Below are positions 1 through 9,303 of a stretch of 64,000 nt of DNA, piece after piece; position 1 is the first letter of the stretch; each line of letters begins with the position of its first letter. The stretch covers positions 34,563 through 98,562 of the forward strand of contig JAUIKY010000008.1 of assembly GCA_030430535.1 (NCBI GenBank), written 5' to 3'. A program made the position numbers and the translations under genes. Below the pieces are notes generated by a model. The model searched no databases, was not told the DNA's origin, and was given only the letters and a program-made list of their open reading frames with translations. This DNA comes from Bacteroidia bacterium (GTDB lineage: Bacteria > Bacteroidota > Bacteroidia > Flavobacteriales > Flavobacteriaceae).

Positions 1-2110
1 CGCCCGCTTTCTTCACTTCGTCACTCAATTTAATATCGGTACCACGACCCGCCATATTGGTGGCAATGGTTACCTGGCCGGGTTGTCCGGCTTGGGCCAC
101 AATATCAGCCTCTTTTTTATGTTGTTTCGCGTTTAATACGTTGTGTGGAATTTTTCGGATGCTCAACATTTTTCCGAGTAATTCTGAAATTTCAACCGAA
201 GTGGTACCAATCAACACCGGGCGACCCGCTTGTGATAGTTGGGTAACCTCGTCGATAACAGCGTTGTATTTTTCGCGTTTTGTTTTGTAAACCAAATCCT
301 CACGGTCGTCTCTGGCAATGGGGCGGTTGGTTGGTATTTCAACCACATCCAATTTGTAAATTTCCCAGAATTCTCCAGCTTCGGTTACCGCAGTACCAGT
401 CATACCAGAAAGTTTACGGTACATTCTAAAATAATTTTGAAGTGTTACCGTCGCAAAAGTTTGGGTAGCGTCTTCAATTTTTACGTTTTCTTTGGCTTCG
501 ATGGCTTGGTGCAATCCGTCGGAATAACGGCGACCGTCCATAATACGACCCGTTTGCTCGTCAACAATCATTACTTTGTTGTCCATTACCACATATTGGG
601 TGTCTTTTTCAAACAAAGCGTAAGCCTTTAAAAGTTGGTTTAGCGTGTGGATACGTTCTGATTTTACACCGAAATCCTTAAATAATTCTTCTTTAAGTTC
701 GGCCTCTTTTTCCTTCGGAAGATTTTGCTCTTCAATTTTAGCAATTTCAACACCAATTTCTGGCATCACGAAAAAGTTCGGGTCGTCTTTTCCGGAAATG
801 TATTCCACCCCTTTGTCGGTCAGTTCAATCTGATTGTTTTTTTCCTCAATCACATAATACAGTTCGGCATCAACCTTTGGCATTTCACGGTTGTTGTCCT
901 GCATGTAGAAGTTTTCGGTTTTTTGAAGCAGTTGTTTTACGCCTTCCTCACTTAAAAACTTGATAAGTGCTTTGTTTTTTGGCATACCACGGTACACACG
1001 TAACAATTGGAAACCGCCTTCTTTGGTATCTCCAGAGGCAATCAGTTTTTTAGCTTCGGCCAAAACGCCAGTTAAATATTTGCGCTGAACCGCAACAATA
1101 TCATCTACTTTGGGTTTCAATTCGTTGAATTCATGGCGGTCGCCCTTGGGGATGGGGCCAGAAATAATCAATGGCGTACGGGCATCGTCAACCAAAACGG
1201 AATCGACCTCATCGACAATGGCGTAGTGGTGCGGACGCTGAACCAAATCTTCTGGGGCATGCGACATGTTATCACGAAGGTAGTCGAAACCAAATTCGTT
1301 GTTGGTACCGTAAGTAATATCGGCGTTGTATGCTTTTCTACGGGCAGCCGAGTTGGGCCTGTGGTAATCGATACAATCAACGCTCAGTCCGTGGAACTCA
1401 AAAATAGGCGCCATCCAAGCGCTATCACGTTTCGCCAAATAATCGTTTACCGTTACCAAGTGTACGCCTTTTCCAGCTAATGCATTGAGATAAACGGGAA
1501 GTGTAGCCACAAGGGTTTTACCTTCACCGGTTTGCATCTCGGCAATTTTACCTTGGTGCATGGCAATACCACCAATAAGTTGTACATCGTAATGCACCAT
1601 ATCCCAAGTGATGGGTTTTCCAGCGGCATCCCACGAGTTGGCCCACGAGGCTTTGTCGCCGTCTAGGGTAACATAGTCTTTTTCGCCAGAAAGTGTGCGA
1701 TCGAATTCGTTGGCCGTTACGGTAATGGTAGTATTATTTACAAAACGCTTTGCGGTTTCTTTTACCACAGCAAAGGCTTCGGGCAAAATATCGTTTAAAA
1801 CGTCTTCGGTGATTTTGTAGGCATCATCCTTTAAGCTATCTATTTGTTCGTAGATGTCTTCGCGTTGGTCAATATCCTCGGTGTTTTCGGCTTGTTGCAA
1901 AAGTTGGGCAATTTGCTCATCAATCGCTTTGTTGGCTTCGGCAATTTTGGCTTTGAACTCGGCCGTTTTGGCTCTAAGTTGGTCGTGAGAAAGGGCTTCG
2001 AGAGCAGCCTCGAAACTTTTAATTTTATCGACTATAGGTGTGATGGCCTTCACATCCTGTTTGGATTTGTCGCCAACAAACATCTTTAGTACAGAATTTA
2101 AAAAATTCAT
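1..2110 (-). CDS. secA: SecA preprotein translocase ATPase (3' end outside window)
   Basis: SecA is the cytosolic ATPase that pushes unfolded preproteins through SecYEG. Translating the minus strand from ATG at 2108-2110 gives about 703 residues with no stop before the window edge. The SecA Walker A motif MQTGEGKT lies near residue 192, followed by [27 protein letters not shown] and [20 protein letters not shown]. Later come [16 protein letters not shown] and [10 protein letters not shown], so both nucleotide-binding folds and the preprotein crosslinking region are present. Walker A sits later than in E. coli SecA because of a longer N-terminal region, as is usual in Bacteroidota. The C-terminal scaffold and linker lie off the left edge. 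It appears monocistronic here, with its own promoter candidate upstream. Confidence 0.97.
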   Translation of the reverse strand, partial: MNFLNSVLKMFVGDKSKQDVKAITPIVDKIKSFEAALEALSHDQLRAKTAEFKAKIAEANKAIDEQIAQLLQQAENTEDIDQREDIYEQIDSLKDDAYKITEDVLNDILPEAFAVVKETAKRFVNNTTITVTANEFDRTLSGEKDYVTLDGDKASWANSWDAAGKPITWDMVHYDVQLIGGIAMHQGKIAEMQTGEGKTLVATLPVYLNALAGKGVHLVTVNDYLAKRDSAWMAPIFEFHGLSVDCIDYHRPNSAARRKAYNADITYGTNNEFGFDYLRDNMSHAPEDLVQRPHHYAIVDEVDSVLVDDARTPLIISGPIPKGDRHEFNELKPKVDDIVAVQRKYLTGVLAEAKKLIASGDTKEGGFQLLRVYRGMPKNKALIKFLSEEGVKQLLQKTENFYMQDNNREMPKVDAELYYVIEEKNNQIELTDKGVEYISGKDDPNFFVMPEIGVEIAKIEEQNLPKEKEAELKEELFKDFGVKSERIHTLNQLLKAYALFEKDTQYVVMDNKVMIVDEQTGRIMDGRRYSDGLHQAIEAKENVKIEDATQTFATVTLQNYFRMYRKLSGMTGTAVTEAGEFWEIYKLDVVEIPTNRPIARDDREDLVYKTKREKYNAVIDEVTQLSQAGRPVLIGTTSVEISELLGKMLSIRKIPHNVLNAKQHKKEADIVAQAGQPGQVTIATNMAGRGTDIKLSDEVKKAG

Positions 2111-2218
2111 AAGTGTTTAATTTTATATTATCTGAAATAAAAACCGAATTAGGAAGAACCGGAATCTATTTCACTTTATTTTTCAGAAGTATCTTTTACC
2201 TGCTGTTTTTAAAGCACT

Positions 2219-2226
2219 CAAAGATA
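2219..2226 (-). promoter_or_regulatory. Candidate secA promoter, -7 element
   Basis: On the minus strand this reads TATCTTTG, an exact match to the Bacteroidota -7 consensus TAnnTTTG. A T-rich stretch (TTTT, about 2248-2251) lies at roughly the right distance for a degenerate -33 box. It is about 110 bases upstream of the secA ATG. The assignment rests on motif match and position only. Confidence 0.45.
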
Positions 2227-2260
2227 CATTATGTTATTAGTTTTATTAAAAGATTAGTAC

Positions 2261-2289
2261 AAAAAAAAGCCTCGAAATCGAGACTTTTT
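2261..2289 (-). terminator. Intrinsic terminator downstream of the DUF2795 gene
   Basis: Read on the minus strand, this is a six-pair stem (GTCTCG with CGAGGC, one G-U pair) around an ATTT loop, followed by eight T residues. It begins about 20 bases after the stop codon of the minus-strand DUF2795 gene, so it would end that transcript before the secA promoter region. Confidence 0.7.
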
Positions 2290-2311
2290 CACTATTCTTT
2301 ATGCTTTTGTT

Positions 2312-2533
2312 TTAATATTCATCTTCATTCCAAAGATAATCCTCATCCGTAGGGTAGTCAGACCATATTTCTTCAATAGAATCATACGAGTCGCCCTCAT
2401 CTTCAATTGACTGTAAATTTTCAACAACTTCAAGAGGGGCACCGGTTCTAATAGCGTAATCTATTAATTCGTCCTTTGTTGCTGGCCATGGCGCATCACT
2501 TAAATAAGATGCTAATTCTAAAGTCCAATACAT
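2312..2533 (-). CDS. DUF2795 family small acidic protein
   Basis: This 73-residue protein starts MYWTLELASYLSDAPWPATK and ends with a very acidic tail rich in D, E, W and Y. The N-terminal half matches the DUF2795 family, small proteins common in Flavobacteriia with no established function. It contains no signal peptide or membrane segment, so a cytosolic location is expected. It stands alone, with its own promoter candidate (TATTTTTG) upstream and a hairpin terminator directly downstream. The product is assigned by family resemblance only. Confidence 0.85.
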   Translation of the reverse strand: MYWTLELASYLSDAPWPATKDELIDYAIRTGAPLEVVENLQSIEDEGDSYDSIEEIWSDYPTDEDYLWNEDEY

Positions 2534-2555
2534 TTTCTATACTTTTAATTTTGTG

Positions 2556-2586
2556 CAAAAATAAATTTTTAGTTCAAACAGGCAAG
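2556..2586 (-). promoter_or_regulatory. Candidate promoter of the DUF2795 gene
   Basis: The minus strand carries TATTTTTG at 2556-2563, matching TAnnTTTG, about 22 bases upstream of the ATG. A CTTG at 2583-2586, 19 bases further upstream, could serve as a weak -33 element. Only the -7 box is a good match. Confidence 0.4.
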
Positions 2587-2710
2587 TAAAAAATGAATTA
2601 TTTAATCATTAATTATAAGAACGTGTGCTGTTGGGGTTTAAACCTTAACAAATCTGCTTTTGCGGGTTGATATTTGGAGACTTTTGATGGTGTTTTGTAA
2701 AAAAGAGATG

Positions 2711-3283
2711 TCATTCTTTTTCGGGAATCCACTTAATTTCTTCCGCTTTCAAATCAAATGACAACTTTCGTGCCAATACAAAAAGGTAGTCAGAAAGGCG
2801 GTTTAGGTAAATTAAAACATGGGCTTCGAACGGTTCCAATTCGTTTAAAGCAGAAGCCAAACGTTCGGCGCGACGGCACACACAGCGTGCTATATGACAG
2901 AATGACACGGTTTGATGGCCGCCCGGCAACACAAAATGCGTCATAGGCGGGAGGGCATCATTCATTTGGTCCATTTCTTTTTCGAGCAGCTCAATATCCT
3001 CAGTTGAAATTTTTTCAATGTCCAAGCGTTCTTTTCCGCTTTTTAATATCGCTTTTTGGGGATCTGTAGCCAAAACAGCTCCAATAGTAAACAGTTTGTT
3101 TTGAATGTTTTGAATGGTTTTTTTATAATGTGAATCGATGTTTTGGTCGCGAATCAACCCCAAATGCGAATTGAGTTCGTCTACCGTACCGTAACTATCA
3201 ATACGAATATGATGTTTGGGTACACGCGTGCCGCCAAATAGTGCAGTGGTGCCTTTATCTCCGGTTTTGGTATATATTTTCAT
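2711..3283 (-). CDS. PduO-type cob(I)alamin adenosyltransferase
   Basis: This enzyme transfers the adenosyl group of ATP to cob(I)alamin, making adenosylcobalamin. The start chosen is ATG at 3281-3283, giving 190 residues beginning MKIYTKTGDKGTTALFGG, the conserved ATP-binding N-terminus of the PduO/MMAB family. A longer reading frame extends upstream to 3382, but its 33 extra residues are basic, low in complexity and outside the family. The C-terminal helix carries the family signature around CRRAERL and the region YLNRLSDYLFVLAR. The gene is flanked by unrelated genes. Assignment is by full-length family resemblance. Confidence 0.92.
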   Translation of the reverse strand: MKIYTKTGDKGTTALFGGTRVPKHHIRIDSYGTVDELNSHLGLIRDQNIDSHYKKTIQNIQNKLFTIGAVLATDPQKAILKSGKERLDIEKISTEDIELLEKEMDQMNDALPPMTHFVLPGGHQTVSFCHIARCVCRRAERLASALNELEPFEAHVLIYLNRLSDYLFVLARKLSFDLKAEEIKWIPEKE

Positions 3284-3416
3284 GGGTTTGTTTTTGTGCT
3301 TTTTAGCGACTTCTTTTGTTTTAGCTTTAAGATAATAGTTGGTTTTTTGGGTTAAATATAAATGTAAAAAATAAATCACCACATTTGGGTATTGCCTTGT
3401 AAGAAATAGGTGTGTA

Positions 3417-3451
3417 TTTTAACATCCTTTAACATAAAAAGATTATTTTCG
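3417..3451 (+). promoter_or_regulatory. Possible promoter of the OmpA-family gene
   Basis: TATTTTCG at 3444-3451 differs by one base from the -7 consensus TAnnTTTG and lies 45 bases before the ATG. A TTTT at 3417-3420 is the nearest -33-like element, at a spacing slightly longer than usual. This is a weak call. Confidence 0.3.
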
Positions 3452-3495
3452 CAACTAAATACAATTAATGTAAAACAAACCAAATCTTAAAATTT

Positions 3496-5592
3496 ATGAA
3501 AAAAACTGCTTTATCAGTATTGTTATTGTTAGGTGCCATGGGTACGCAAGCGCAATCGTTTATTGGCTATCTTACCGATAATTACAGCGGGGTAAATAGT
3601 GTTACGGCAAACCCGGCTAATATTGTCGATTCCCGTTTTAAAACCGATATTAATCTAGTTGGCGCAAGTGTTATTGCCGGAAACGATTACTACGGTGTAA
3701 ATGTAATGGATGCCTTAAAGGATGACTACGATTTCGATTTAGACGCTATGAAATCACCATCAAACAGCAACAATTTTGGAACTTATGAGGATATTTTAGG
3801 CCCGTCATTTATGTTCAATTTGAACAAGAATAGTTCTATTGCTATTTTTACAAGAGCGAGGTCTGTGGTTAACATCAACGATATTAACGGAAATACCATT
3901 GATAAGATTGACAATAATGATTCTGAAGATTTTGTTTTAAACCAAGGAGAGGCTGATTTCAATGCCTTTGGCCAAGCTTGGGCTGAAGTCGGTTTGACTT
4001 ATGCGCGAGTGTTAATGAATAATGAGCAGCACTTTTTAAAGGGTGGTCTGTCGTTAAAGTATTTACAGGGAGCAGGTAGCGGTTATGCATACACAAACAA
4101 CGTTATGGTTGACTATGATGCCGATGGTGCTGGCCCTGACCAATGGAGTTTTGAGTCGACCGGTGAAATAACCTATGGTCGTTTCGATAATTTTGATAAC
4201 GATAATTACGACTACGAATTACCAGATGCCAACGGTTTTGGTATCGATTTAGGGTTTGTATACGAATGGCGACCAAACTATGCCGATTATACAAAAACGA
4301 ATTCTGATGGTGAAAGCTATACGTTGAAGCATAAAAATAAGTATAAATTAAAATTAGGGTTATCTTTAACCGACATTGGTTCCATTAATTATAAAGAGGG
4401 ACTGGAAGATTTTTATGTGATAGATACTCAGGGAGAAGTTACCGAACAAGATTTTGATAACGCAGATGATTTTCAACAATTCTTGTTGGGTATATCAACT
4501 TCAGATGAATCAAGGGTTGGTTACAAAACCCACTTGCCAACAGCACTTCATTTTAATGCTGATTGGAATTTTAGCGGTAAATTCTACTTGAATTTAAACA
4601 CCGATTTGTCTTTGACTAAAAAAGGCAAGGAAAACACCAGTAGTATTTTGAATATTGCCTCTTTAACACCGCGTTTCGAAAGCCGATGGTTCAGTTTTTA
4701 TTTGCCTTTAAGCATGGTGGAGTACAACGGTTTTCAAGCGGGTGCTGGTTTGAGAATGGGGCCACTTTACTTAGGTTCTGGTTCGGTATTTACCGCTTTA
4801 ACCAGTGATGATACCAAAGGCGCCGATGTATATGCTGGTTTAAAAATACCAGTTTACCAAGGTAAGGCCAAAGATAAAGATGGCGACGGTGTGATTGATA
4901 AATTAGACGGATGCCCAAAAACTGCTGGCCCTGTTGAAAATAACGGATGCCCTTGGACCGATAGAGACGTGGATGGTGTTATGGATAACGTTGATAATTG
5001 TCCAGATGAAAAAGGCCCAGAAGAAAACAATGGTTGCCCATGGGGCGATGCCGATGGCGATACCGTTTTAGACAACAAGGATGAATGCCCAGAGGTTGCA
5101 GGGCCAATTGAAAACAACGGTTGCCCATGGCCAGATACCGATGGTGACGGTGTTTTGGATAAAGACGACCAATGCGTTAATGAAGCAGGAACTGTGGCAA
5201 ACAACGGTTGCCCAGAATTAGAGCCAGAGGTAACTGAAGAAATTCAAAAAACGTTAAACGAATATGCAAAAACCATTTTGTTCAATTCCGGTAAATCTAC
5301 CATTAAGGAAGAATCGAATGAGGTGTTGCAGGAAATCGTAAACATTTTACAGGAGTATCCTTCGGCTAAGTTTGCTATTGAAGGGCATACCGATAGTGTT
5401 GGAAGTGATAGTTTAAATCAAACCCTTTCAGAAGCCAGAGCAAGTGCCGTAATGAACTATTTAATTGAAAACGGAGTGGCTTCAAACCGATTAACTTCAC
5501 AAGGTTTTGGAGAGAGCAAACCAATAGCTCCCAACTCCACAAAAGCTGGACGTGCTTTAAACAGACGCGTTGAAATTAATTTAGTGAAGTAA
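3496..5592 (+). CDS. OmpA-family outer-membrane protein with DUF5723 and thrombospondin type 3 repeats
   Basis: This 698-residue protein is predicted to sit in the outer membrane and bind peptidoglycan. Residues 1-20 form a clear signal peptide ending TQAQS. Residues about 25-455 match the DUF5723 beta-rich domain of Bacteroidota. Residues 456-580 hold four acidic thrombospondin type 3 repeats, each with a D-x-D-G-D/V-G-V pattern and an NNGCPW unit, typical of calcium binding. Residues about 590-697 are an OmpA C-terminal domain with the motif [14 protein letters not shown] and a final NRRVEINL. The order barrel, calcium stalk, peptidoglycan-binding domain is the common flavobacterial OmpA layout. 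It stands alone between a weak promoter candidate and a good terminator. Confidence 0.92.
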   Translation: MKKTALSVLLLLGAMGTQAQSFIGYLTDNYSGVNSVTANPANIVDSRFKTDINLVGASVIAGNDYYGVNVMDALKDDYDFDLDAMKSPSNSNNFGTYEDILGPSFMFNLNKNSSIAIFTRARSVVNINDINGNTIDKIDNNDSEDFVLNQGEADFNAFGQAWAEVGLTYARVLMNNEQHFLKGGLSLKYLQGAGSGYAYTNNVMVDYDADGAGPDQWSFESTGEITYGRFDNFDNDNYDYELPDANGFGIDLGFVYEWRPNYADYTKTNSDGESYTLKHKNKYKLKLGLSLTDIGSINYKEGLEDFYVIDTQGEVTEQDFDNADDFQQFLLGISTSDESRVGYKTHLPTALHFNADWNFSGKFYLNLNTDLSLTKKGKENTSSILNIASLTPRFESRWFSFYLPLSMVEYNGFQAGAGLRMGPLYLGSGSVFTALTSDDTKGADVYAGLKIPVYQGKAKDKDGDGVIDKLDGCPKTAGPVENNGCPWTDRDVDGVMDNVDNCPDEKGPEENNGCPWGDADGDTVLDNKDECPEVAGPIENNGCPWPDTDGDGVLDKDDQCVNEAGTVANNGCPELEPEVTEEIQKTLNEYAKTILFNSGKSTIKEESNEVLQEIVNILQEYPSAKFAIEGHTDSVGSDSLNQTLSEARASAVMNYLIENGVASNRLTSQGFGESKPIAPNSTKAGRALNRRVEINLVK

Positions 5593-5613
5593 AAACAAAC
5601 AATTCCATCTTAA

Positions 5614-5649
5614 TAAAAAATCCCGGAGTTTGTGCTTCGGGATTTTTTT
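5614..5649 (+). terminator. Intrinsic terminator of the OmpA-family gene
   Basis: TCCCGGAG (5621-5628) pairs with CTTCGGGA (5635-5642) with one G-U pair around a short loop. A run of A precedes it and a run of seven T follows. It lies about 25 bases past the stop codon and could also act for the convergent methyltransferase gene. Confidence 0.85.
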
Positions 5650-5677
5650 GTTTTTACTCATAATGGATACACTTTAC

Positions 5678-6448
5678 TTATGCCCGAATCGTAAAGTGTT
5701 CCTTAACCTGTTCGGTTCTAAAAAACACAAAGCCCCAAAAAAAGGTATCGATGGTAACGGTGACTTTGGGGTGTTGCTTTATGGTTTCCCAAGCTTCCGT
5801 CATGCATGGGCTCCAATAAATATCATCAAAAATAAACACCGAATCGTTGTGCGCTGTTTGTAGTAAAGTTTCAAAATAATGCAACGTAGCCTCTTTTTGG
5901 TGGTTCGCATCAAAAAATACCAAATCGAAGGAAATGGTTTTAAGTTTTTTAATGGCTTCCGAAATATCGCCGGTAACAACCGAAACATTTTTAACCCCAT
6001 CTTTTTCCAGTTGCTCGTTCGTAAATTTTGAAATATTCGGACAGCCTTCAATGGAAATAATTTTGGCGTCAGGATTTCCCAAAGCCATAGCATGGGTGGC
6101 GATGCCTAACGAGGTTCCCATTTCTAAAATGGAATTGGGTTCAAAATACTGAACCATTCTGAACAATAATTTTGCCCGATGGTTGGTGCTGCCAGCATTT
6201 TTAGCCATTTCAGAAACCTTTCGCATTTTTCCTTTTGAAACTCGCGAACCGGCTCCTAAATCAGTCACCGCTAGTTTTTCGGAGCTATTTAGAAGTTCCT
6301 TTTTATAGTTTAAAATAGCTCGATAAGCCTCGTGCTTTTTTTTGTCATAAAAACATTGGGTCACCAAATTATAAACAAACGGGGAGTGTACCCCGTGCTG
6401 GTTGGTTGATTTTAAAAGGAATTTTATGTACTGTTTTAGCTGATACAA
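5678..6448 (-). CDS. Class I SAM-dependent methyltransferase
   Basis: This 256-residue protein has the Rossmann methyltransferase core. The glycine-rich SAM-binding motif ILEMGTSLGIATHAM is at about residues 107-121, the acidic second motif SIEG at 132-135, and a DLVFFDANHQKE segment near 175-186 resembles the metal and active-site region of O-methyltransferases. The N-terminal segment NQHGVHSPFVYNLV is typical of a Bacteroidota-specific subgroup. The substrate is unknown. The gene converges on the OmpA-family gene and is followed upstream by a repeat-bearing gap before the ABC-F gene. Confidence 0.85.
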   Translation of the reverse strand: MYQLKQYIKFLLKSTNQHGVHSPFVYNLVTQCFYDKKKHEAYRAILNYKKELLNSSEKLAVTDLGAGSRVSKGKMRKVSEMAKNAGSTNHRAKLLFRMVQYFEPNSILEMGTSLGIATHAMALGNPDAKIISIEGCPNISKFTNEQLEKDGVKNVSVVTGDISEAIKKLKTISFDLVFFDANHQKEATLHYFETLLQTAHNDSVFIFDDIYWSPCMTEAWETIKQHPKVTVTIDTFFWGFVFFRTEQVKEHFTIRA

Positions 6449-6482
6449 AATTTAGTTTCAGGTTTGAAATTTCAAGTTGAAT

Positions 6483-6535
6483 GTCATGCTGAGCGCAGTC
6501 GAAGCATCTCTTAGCGCCTTCGCGCCTTTGCGAGA
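6483..6535. repeat. Composite intergenic repeat fragment
   Basis: The sequence holds two short units side by side. The first, at 6483-6510, contains GCTGAGCGCAGTCGAAGCAT. The second, at 6511-6535, is rich in GCGCCTT units. A variant of the first unit reappears at 23718-23744 in this window. Both look like the non-coding repeats scattered between genes in flavobacterial genomes. The gap codes for nothing recognisable. Confidence 0.7.
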
Positions 6536-6537
6536 AA

Positions 6538-8403
6538 CTATCCTTCCAGTTTTGCCGAGAGTTCAAACCAACGTTCTTCTTTAGCCTCAATGGTGTCCAA
6601 TAATTTTTGAAGCTCATCGGAAAGTGCGTTGATTTCATCTTGCGTTAAATCAGGGTTGTTAAACTTGCTTTCCAGTTCTTTTTTATCATATGCCAAAGAA
6701 TTAAGTTTACTTTCAATATTCTTCAGTTCCTTTTCTTCATTGTACGATAGTTTGGTGGCTTCGTTTTGTTTCAGCGCTTCCTTTTCTTTTTTGTCTTCCG
6801 AAGTCGAATTGGAAACCACAGGCTGGCTGTCTTCATAAACCCGATAGTCGGTATAATTCCCTGGGAAATCTTCAATCTCACCTTCACCTTTAAATACAAA
6901 AAGATGATCTACGATTTTATCCATAAAATAGCGGTCGTGCGACACTACGATAATGCAGCCCGGGAAATCCAAAAGAAATTCCTCTAAAACGTTTAGTGTT
7001 ACAATATCGAGGTCGTTTGTGGGCTCATCGAGAATTAAAAAATTCGGATTTTGAATCAAAACCGTACACAAATACAAACGCTTGCGTTCGCCACCGCTCA
7101 GTTTTTCAACAAAATCGTATTGTTTTTTTCTACTGAAAAGGAAGCGTTCCAAAAGCTGCTGGGCACTAATTTGTCGTCCTTTTTTCAATGGAATGTAATC
7201 GCCAAACTCACGGATTACATCAATTACTTTTTGTTCGGGTTTTATGGCAATGCCGTTTTGGGTATAATAACCAAATTTTACGGTATCGCCCTTGACTACT
7301 TTACCAGAATCGGGCGCTGCGGTTTGCGTTAAAATATTCAAAAAGGTCGTTTTTCCAGTACCGTTTTTACCGATAATGCCCACGCGTTCCCCTTTTTTAA
7401 AGGTATAGTCGAAACCTTTTAAAATGGTTTTGTCCTTAAACGCTTTCGAAACTTTATGAAATTCTAAAATCTTGCTGCCCAGACGTTCCATGTTCAGTTC
7501 CAGCTGCACTTGGTGGTCGTTTCGGCGTTGGTGGGCGCGGTGTTTTATATCGTTAAAATCGTCAATCCTCGATTTCGATTTAGTTGTTCGCGCCTTGGGT
7601 TGGCGACGCATCCAGGCCAATTCCTTTTTAAAAAGTTGTTTGGCCTTTCCGGTTTCAACCGCTTCGCGTTCAATGCGCTCTTCGCGTTTTTCCAAGTAAT
7701 AAGAATAATTTCCCTTGTAGCTGTAAAGTTCGCCTTCGTCGAGTTCAATAATTTCGTTGCACACACGCTCCAAAAAATAGCGGTCGTGCGTCACCATAAA
7801 CAGGGTAATGTTTTCTTTGGCAAAAAAACCTTCCAACCATTCAATCATTTCCAAGTCCAAGTGGTTGGTGGGCTCGTCCAGAATCAATAGATCGGGTTTG
7901 TTGATCAGGGCATTGGCCAGCGCTAATCGCTTTTTTTGTCCGCCCGAAAGTGTGCTTATTTTTTGCTCTAAATTATCGAGCTTGAGCTTAAAAAGGATTT
8001 GTTTGTAAAGCGTTTCGAAATCCCAGGCTTGATGGTGTTCCATGGCATCGAAAGCCGATTGGTAGGCATCGGTGTCTTCTGGATTTAAAAGGGCTTTTTC
8101 GTAGTTTGAAATGATTTTTAAAATGGGGTTGTCGCTGGCAAAAATGGTTTCTTCCACCGTTAAAGTTTTGTCGAATTTAGGGTCTTGAGACAAAAAGGCG
8201 ACTTTAATGTCTTTACGGTAAATAACATTCCCCGAATCGGCTTGGTCATCGCCCGAAAGAATATTCAAAATAGACGTCTTTCCCGTCCCGTTTTTCGCAA
8301 CAAAAGCAATTTTTTGGTCTTTATGGACACTGAAGGAAAGGTCTTTAAAAAGGGTGTGTTCACCGTAAGATTTCGATATGTTTTCTACTGTTAAGTAATT
8401 CAA
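6538..8403 (-). CDS. ABC-F family ATPase (Uup-like)
   Basis: This 621-residue soluble protein has two ABC ATPase domains and no membrane segment, the layout of ABC-F factors that act on the ribosome. Domain one has Walker A AKNGTGKTS at 36-44, signature LSGGQKKR at 152-159 and Walker B LLILDEPTNHLD at 172-183. Domain two repeats these as GKNGTGKTT near 345, LSGGERKR near 435 and FLILDEPTNDLD near 455. The linker near residues 235-330 is charged, and the last about 80 residues form a charged helix resembling the Uup C-terminal coiled coil. The exact subfamily and any antibiotic-protection role cannot be decided by eye. It is divergent from the polysaccharide locus. Confidence 0.93.
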   Translation of the reverse strand: MNYLTVENISKSYGEHTLFKDLSFSVHKDQKIAFVAKNGTGKTSILNILSGDDQADSGNVIYRKDIKVAFLSQDPKFDKTLTVEETIFASDNPILKIISNYEKALLNPEDTDAYQSAFDAMEHHQAWDFETLYKQILFKLKLDNLEQKISTLSGGQKKRLALANALINKPDLLILDEPTNHLDLEMIEWLEGFFAKENITLFMVTHDRYFLERVCNEIIELDEGELYSYKGNYSYYLEKREERIEREAVETGKAKQLFKKELAWMRRQPKARTTKSKSRIDDFNDIKHRAHQRRNDHQVQLELNMERLGSKILEFHKVSKAFKDKTILKGFDYTFKKGERVGIIGKNGTGKTTFLNILTQTAAPDSGKVVKGDTVKFGYYTQNGIAIKPEQKVIDVIREFGDYIPLKKGRQISAQQLLERFLFSRKKQYDFVEKLSGGERKRLYLCTVLIQNPNFLILDEPTNDLDIVTLNVLEEFLLDFPGCIIVVSHDRYFMDKIVDHLFVFKGEGEIEDFPGNYTDYRVYEDSQPVVSNSTSEDKKEKEALKQNEATKLSYNEEKELKNIESKLNSLAYDKKELESKFNNPDLTQDEINALSDELQKLLDTIEAKEERWFELSAKLEG

Positions 8404-8455
8404 AATTTTAATTTTTTACAAAGAACGGACAAATAACCAAAAAATCCGATAAAAG

Positions 8456-8486
8456 TTTTATTGTTAAGGCGTAAAACTTATATTTG
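8456..8486 (+). promoter_or_regulatory. Candidate promoter of the polysaccharide locus
   Basis: TATATTTG at 8479-8486 is an exact match to the TAnnTTTG -7 consensus. It is preceded by TTTT (8456-8459) at 19 bases, or by ATTG (8460-8463) at 15 bases, as -33 candidates. It sits 22 bases before the ATG of the wza-like gene at 8509 and points into the long co-directional locus. I see no equally good promoter further in, so this could drive a large part of the locus. Confidence 0.55.
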
Positions 8487-8508
8487 CTTTAAATCAATGT
8501 GCCTCAAT

Positions 8509-9297
8509 ATGAAGAACCATTTTATTGTGTCTTTGCTGGTTATAGCTATGTTTTCAGTATCATGTATTTCCAACAAAGATATTGTGTACTTGCAGGACAA
8601 AGGTACGGCTATTGATTCTTTAGCGATTAAGGCACTTTACAAGCCTTATCGTGTGCAGGTTAACGATATTTTGAGCATTAATGTGAAAGCCCTGGATCCA
8701 GAATTGGTTGGGATTTTTAATCCGGTTGAGCGTGCAAATGGAGCAAATACAAGTGGGGGCGGACTTTATTTTAACGGTTTTACGGTAGATTTGCACGGTA
8801 ACATTGAATTCCCCATTTTAGGAAAAATAAATGTTCTTGGTTTTACCGTTAAGGAGATAGAGGATAAAGTTGAACGTGAGCTGCTGTCGCAATATTTTAA
8901 GGATACCGCCGAAATTTTTGTTACGGTTAAACTGGCCGGATTGCGCTATACTACCGTTGGCGAAGTGGGTACAGGCGTGCACACGCTGTTTCAAGATCGT
9001 GTGAATATTATTGAAGCATTGGCCAATGCGGGAGATATTGCACAAACTGGCGACCGAAAGGATGTTTTGGTGATTCGGCAATACCCCGATGGACAAAAAA
9101 TCCATCACATCGATTTAACCGATATTAAGGCTATGCAATCGCCTTACTATTACATTCAGCCCAATGATATTATTTTGGTGAAGCCTTTAAAACGTAAAGC
9201 CTTGGGGGCGGGACAAACGGCCATTCAAAACGTAACAACAATTGCTTCTATCTTGTCGGTGTTGGTTTCCACTTATTTTTTAACAAAAAATCTGTAA
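8509..9297 (+). CDS. Wza-like polysaccharide export lipoprotein
   Basis: Outer-membrane channels of this family let capsule or exopolysaccharide leave the cell. ATG at 8509 is chosen because it gives a 262-residue protein opening directly with a lipoprotein signal peptide, with a hydrophobic stretch ending SVSC and the lipidated cysteine at residue 19. Upstream in-frame starts (TTG 8461, ATG 8497) lie in or close to the promoter. The polysaccharide export domain (YRVQVNDILSINV) follows the signal, then an SLBB-like region with TTVGEVGTGVHTLF. A C-terminal hydrophobic helix around IASILSVLVSTYFL matches the membrane-spanning end of the family. It lies seven bases before the tyrosine kinase gene, the standard pairing. 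Confidence 0.93.
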   Translation: MKNHFIVSLLVIAMFSVSCISNKDIVYLQDKGTAIDSLAIKALYKPYRVQVNDILSINVKALDPELVGIFNPVERANGANTSGGGLYFNGFTVDLHGNIEFPILGKINVLGFTVKEIEDKVERELLSQYFKDTAEIFVTVKLAGLRYTTVGEVGTGVHTLFQDRVNIIEALANAGDIAQTGDRKDVLVIRQYPDGQKIHHIDLTDIKAMQSPYYYIQPNDIILVKPLKRKALGAGQTAIQNVTTIASILSVLVSTYFLTKNL

Positions 9298-9303
9298 GGG
9301 AAA

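Noticed and set aside
4854..5204. Minus-strand open frame opposite the calcium-binding repeats of the OmpA protein
   Set aside because: The Ser/Pro-rich product simply mirrors the repeated DGDGV codons on the other strand.
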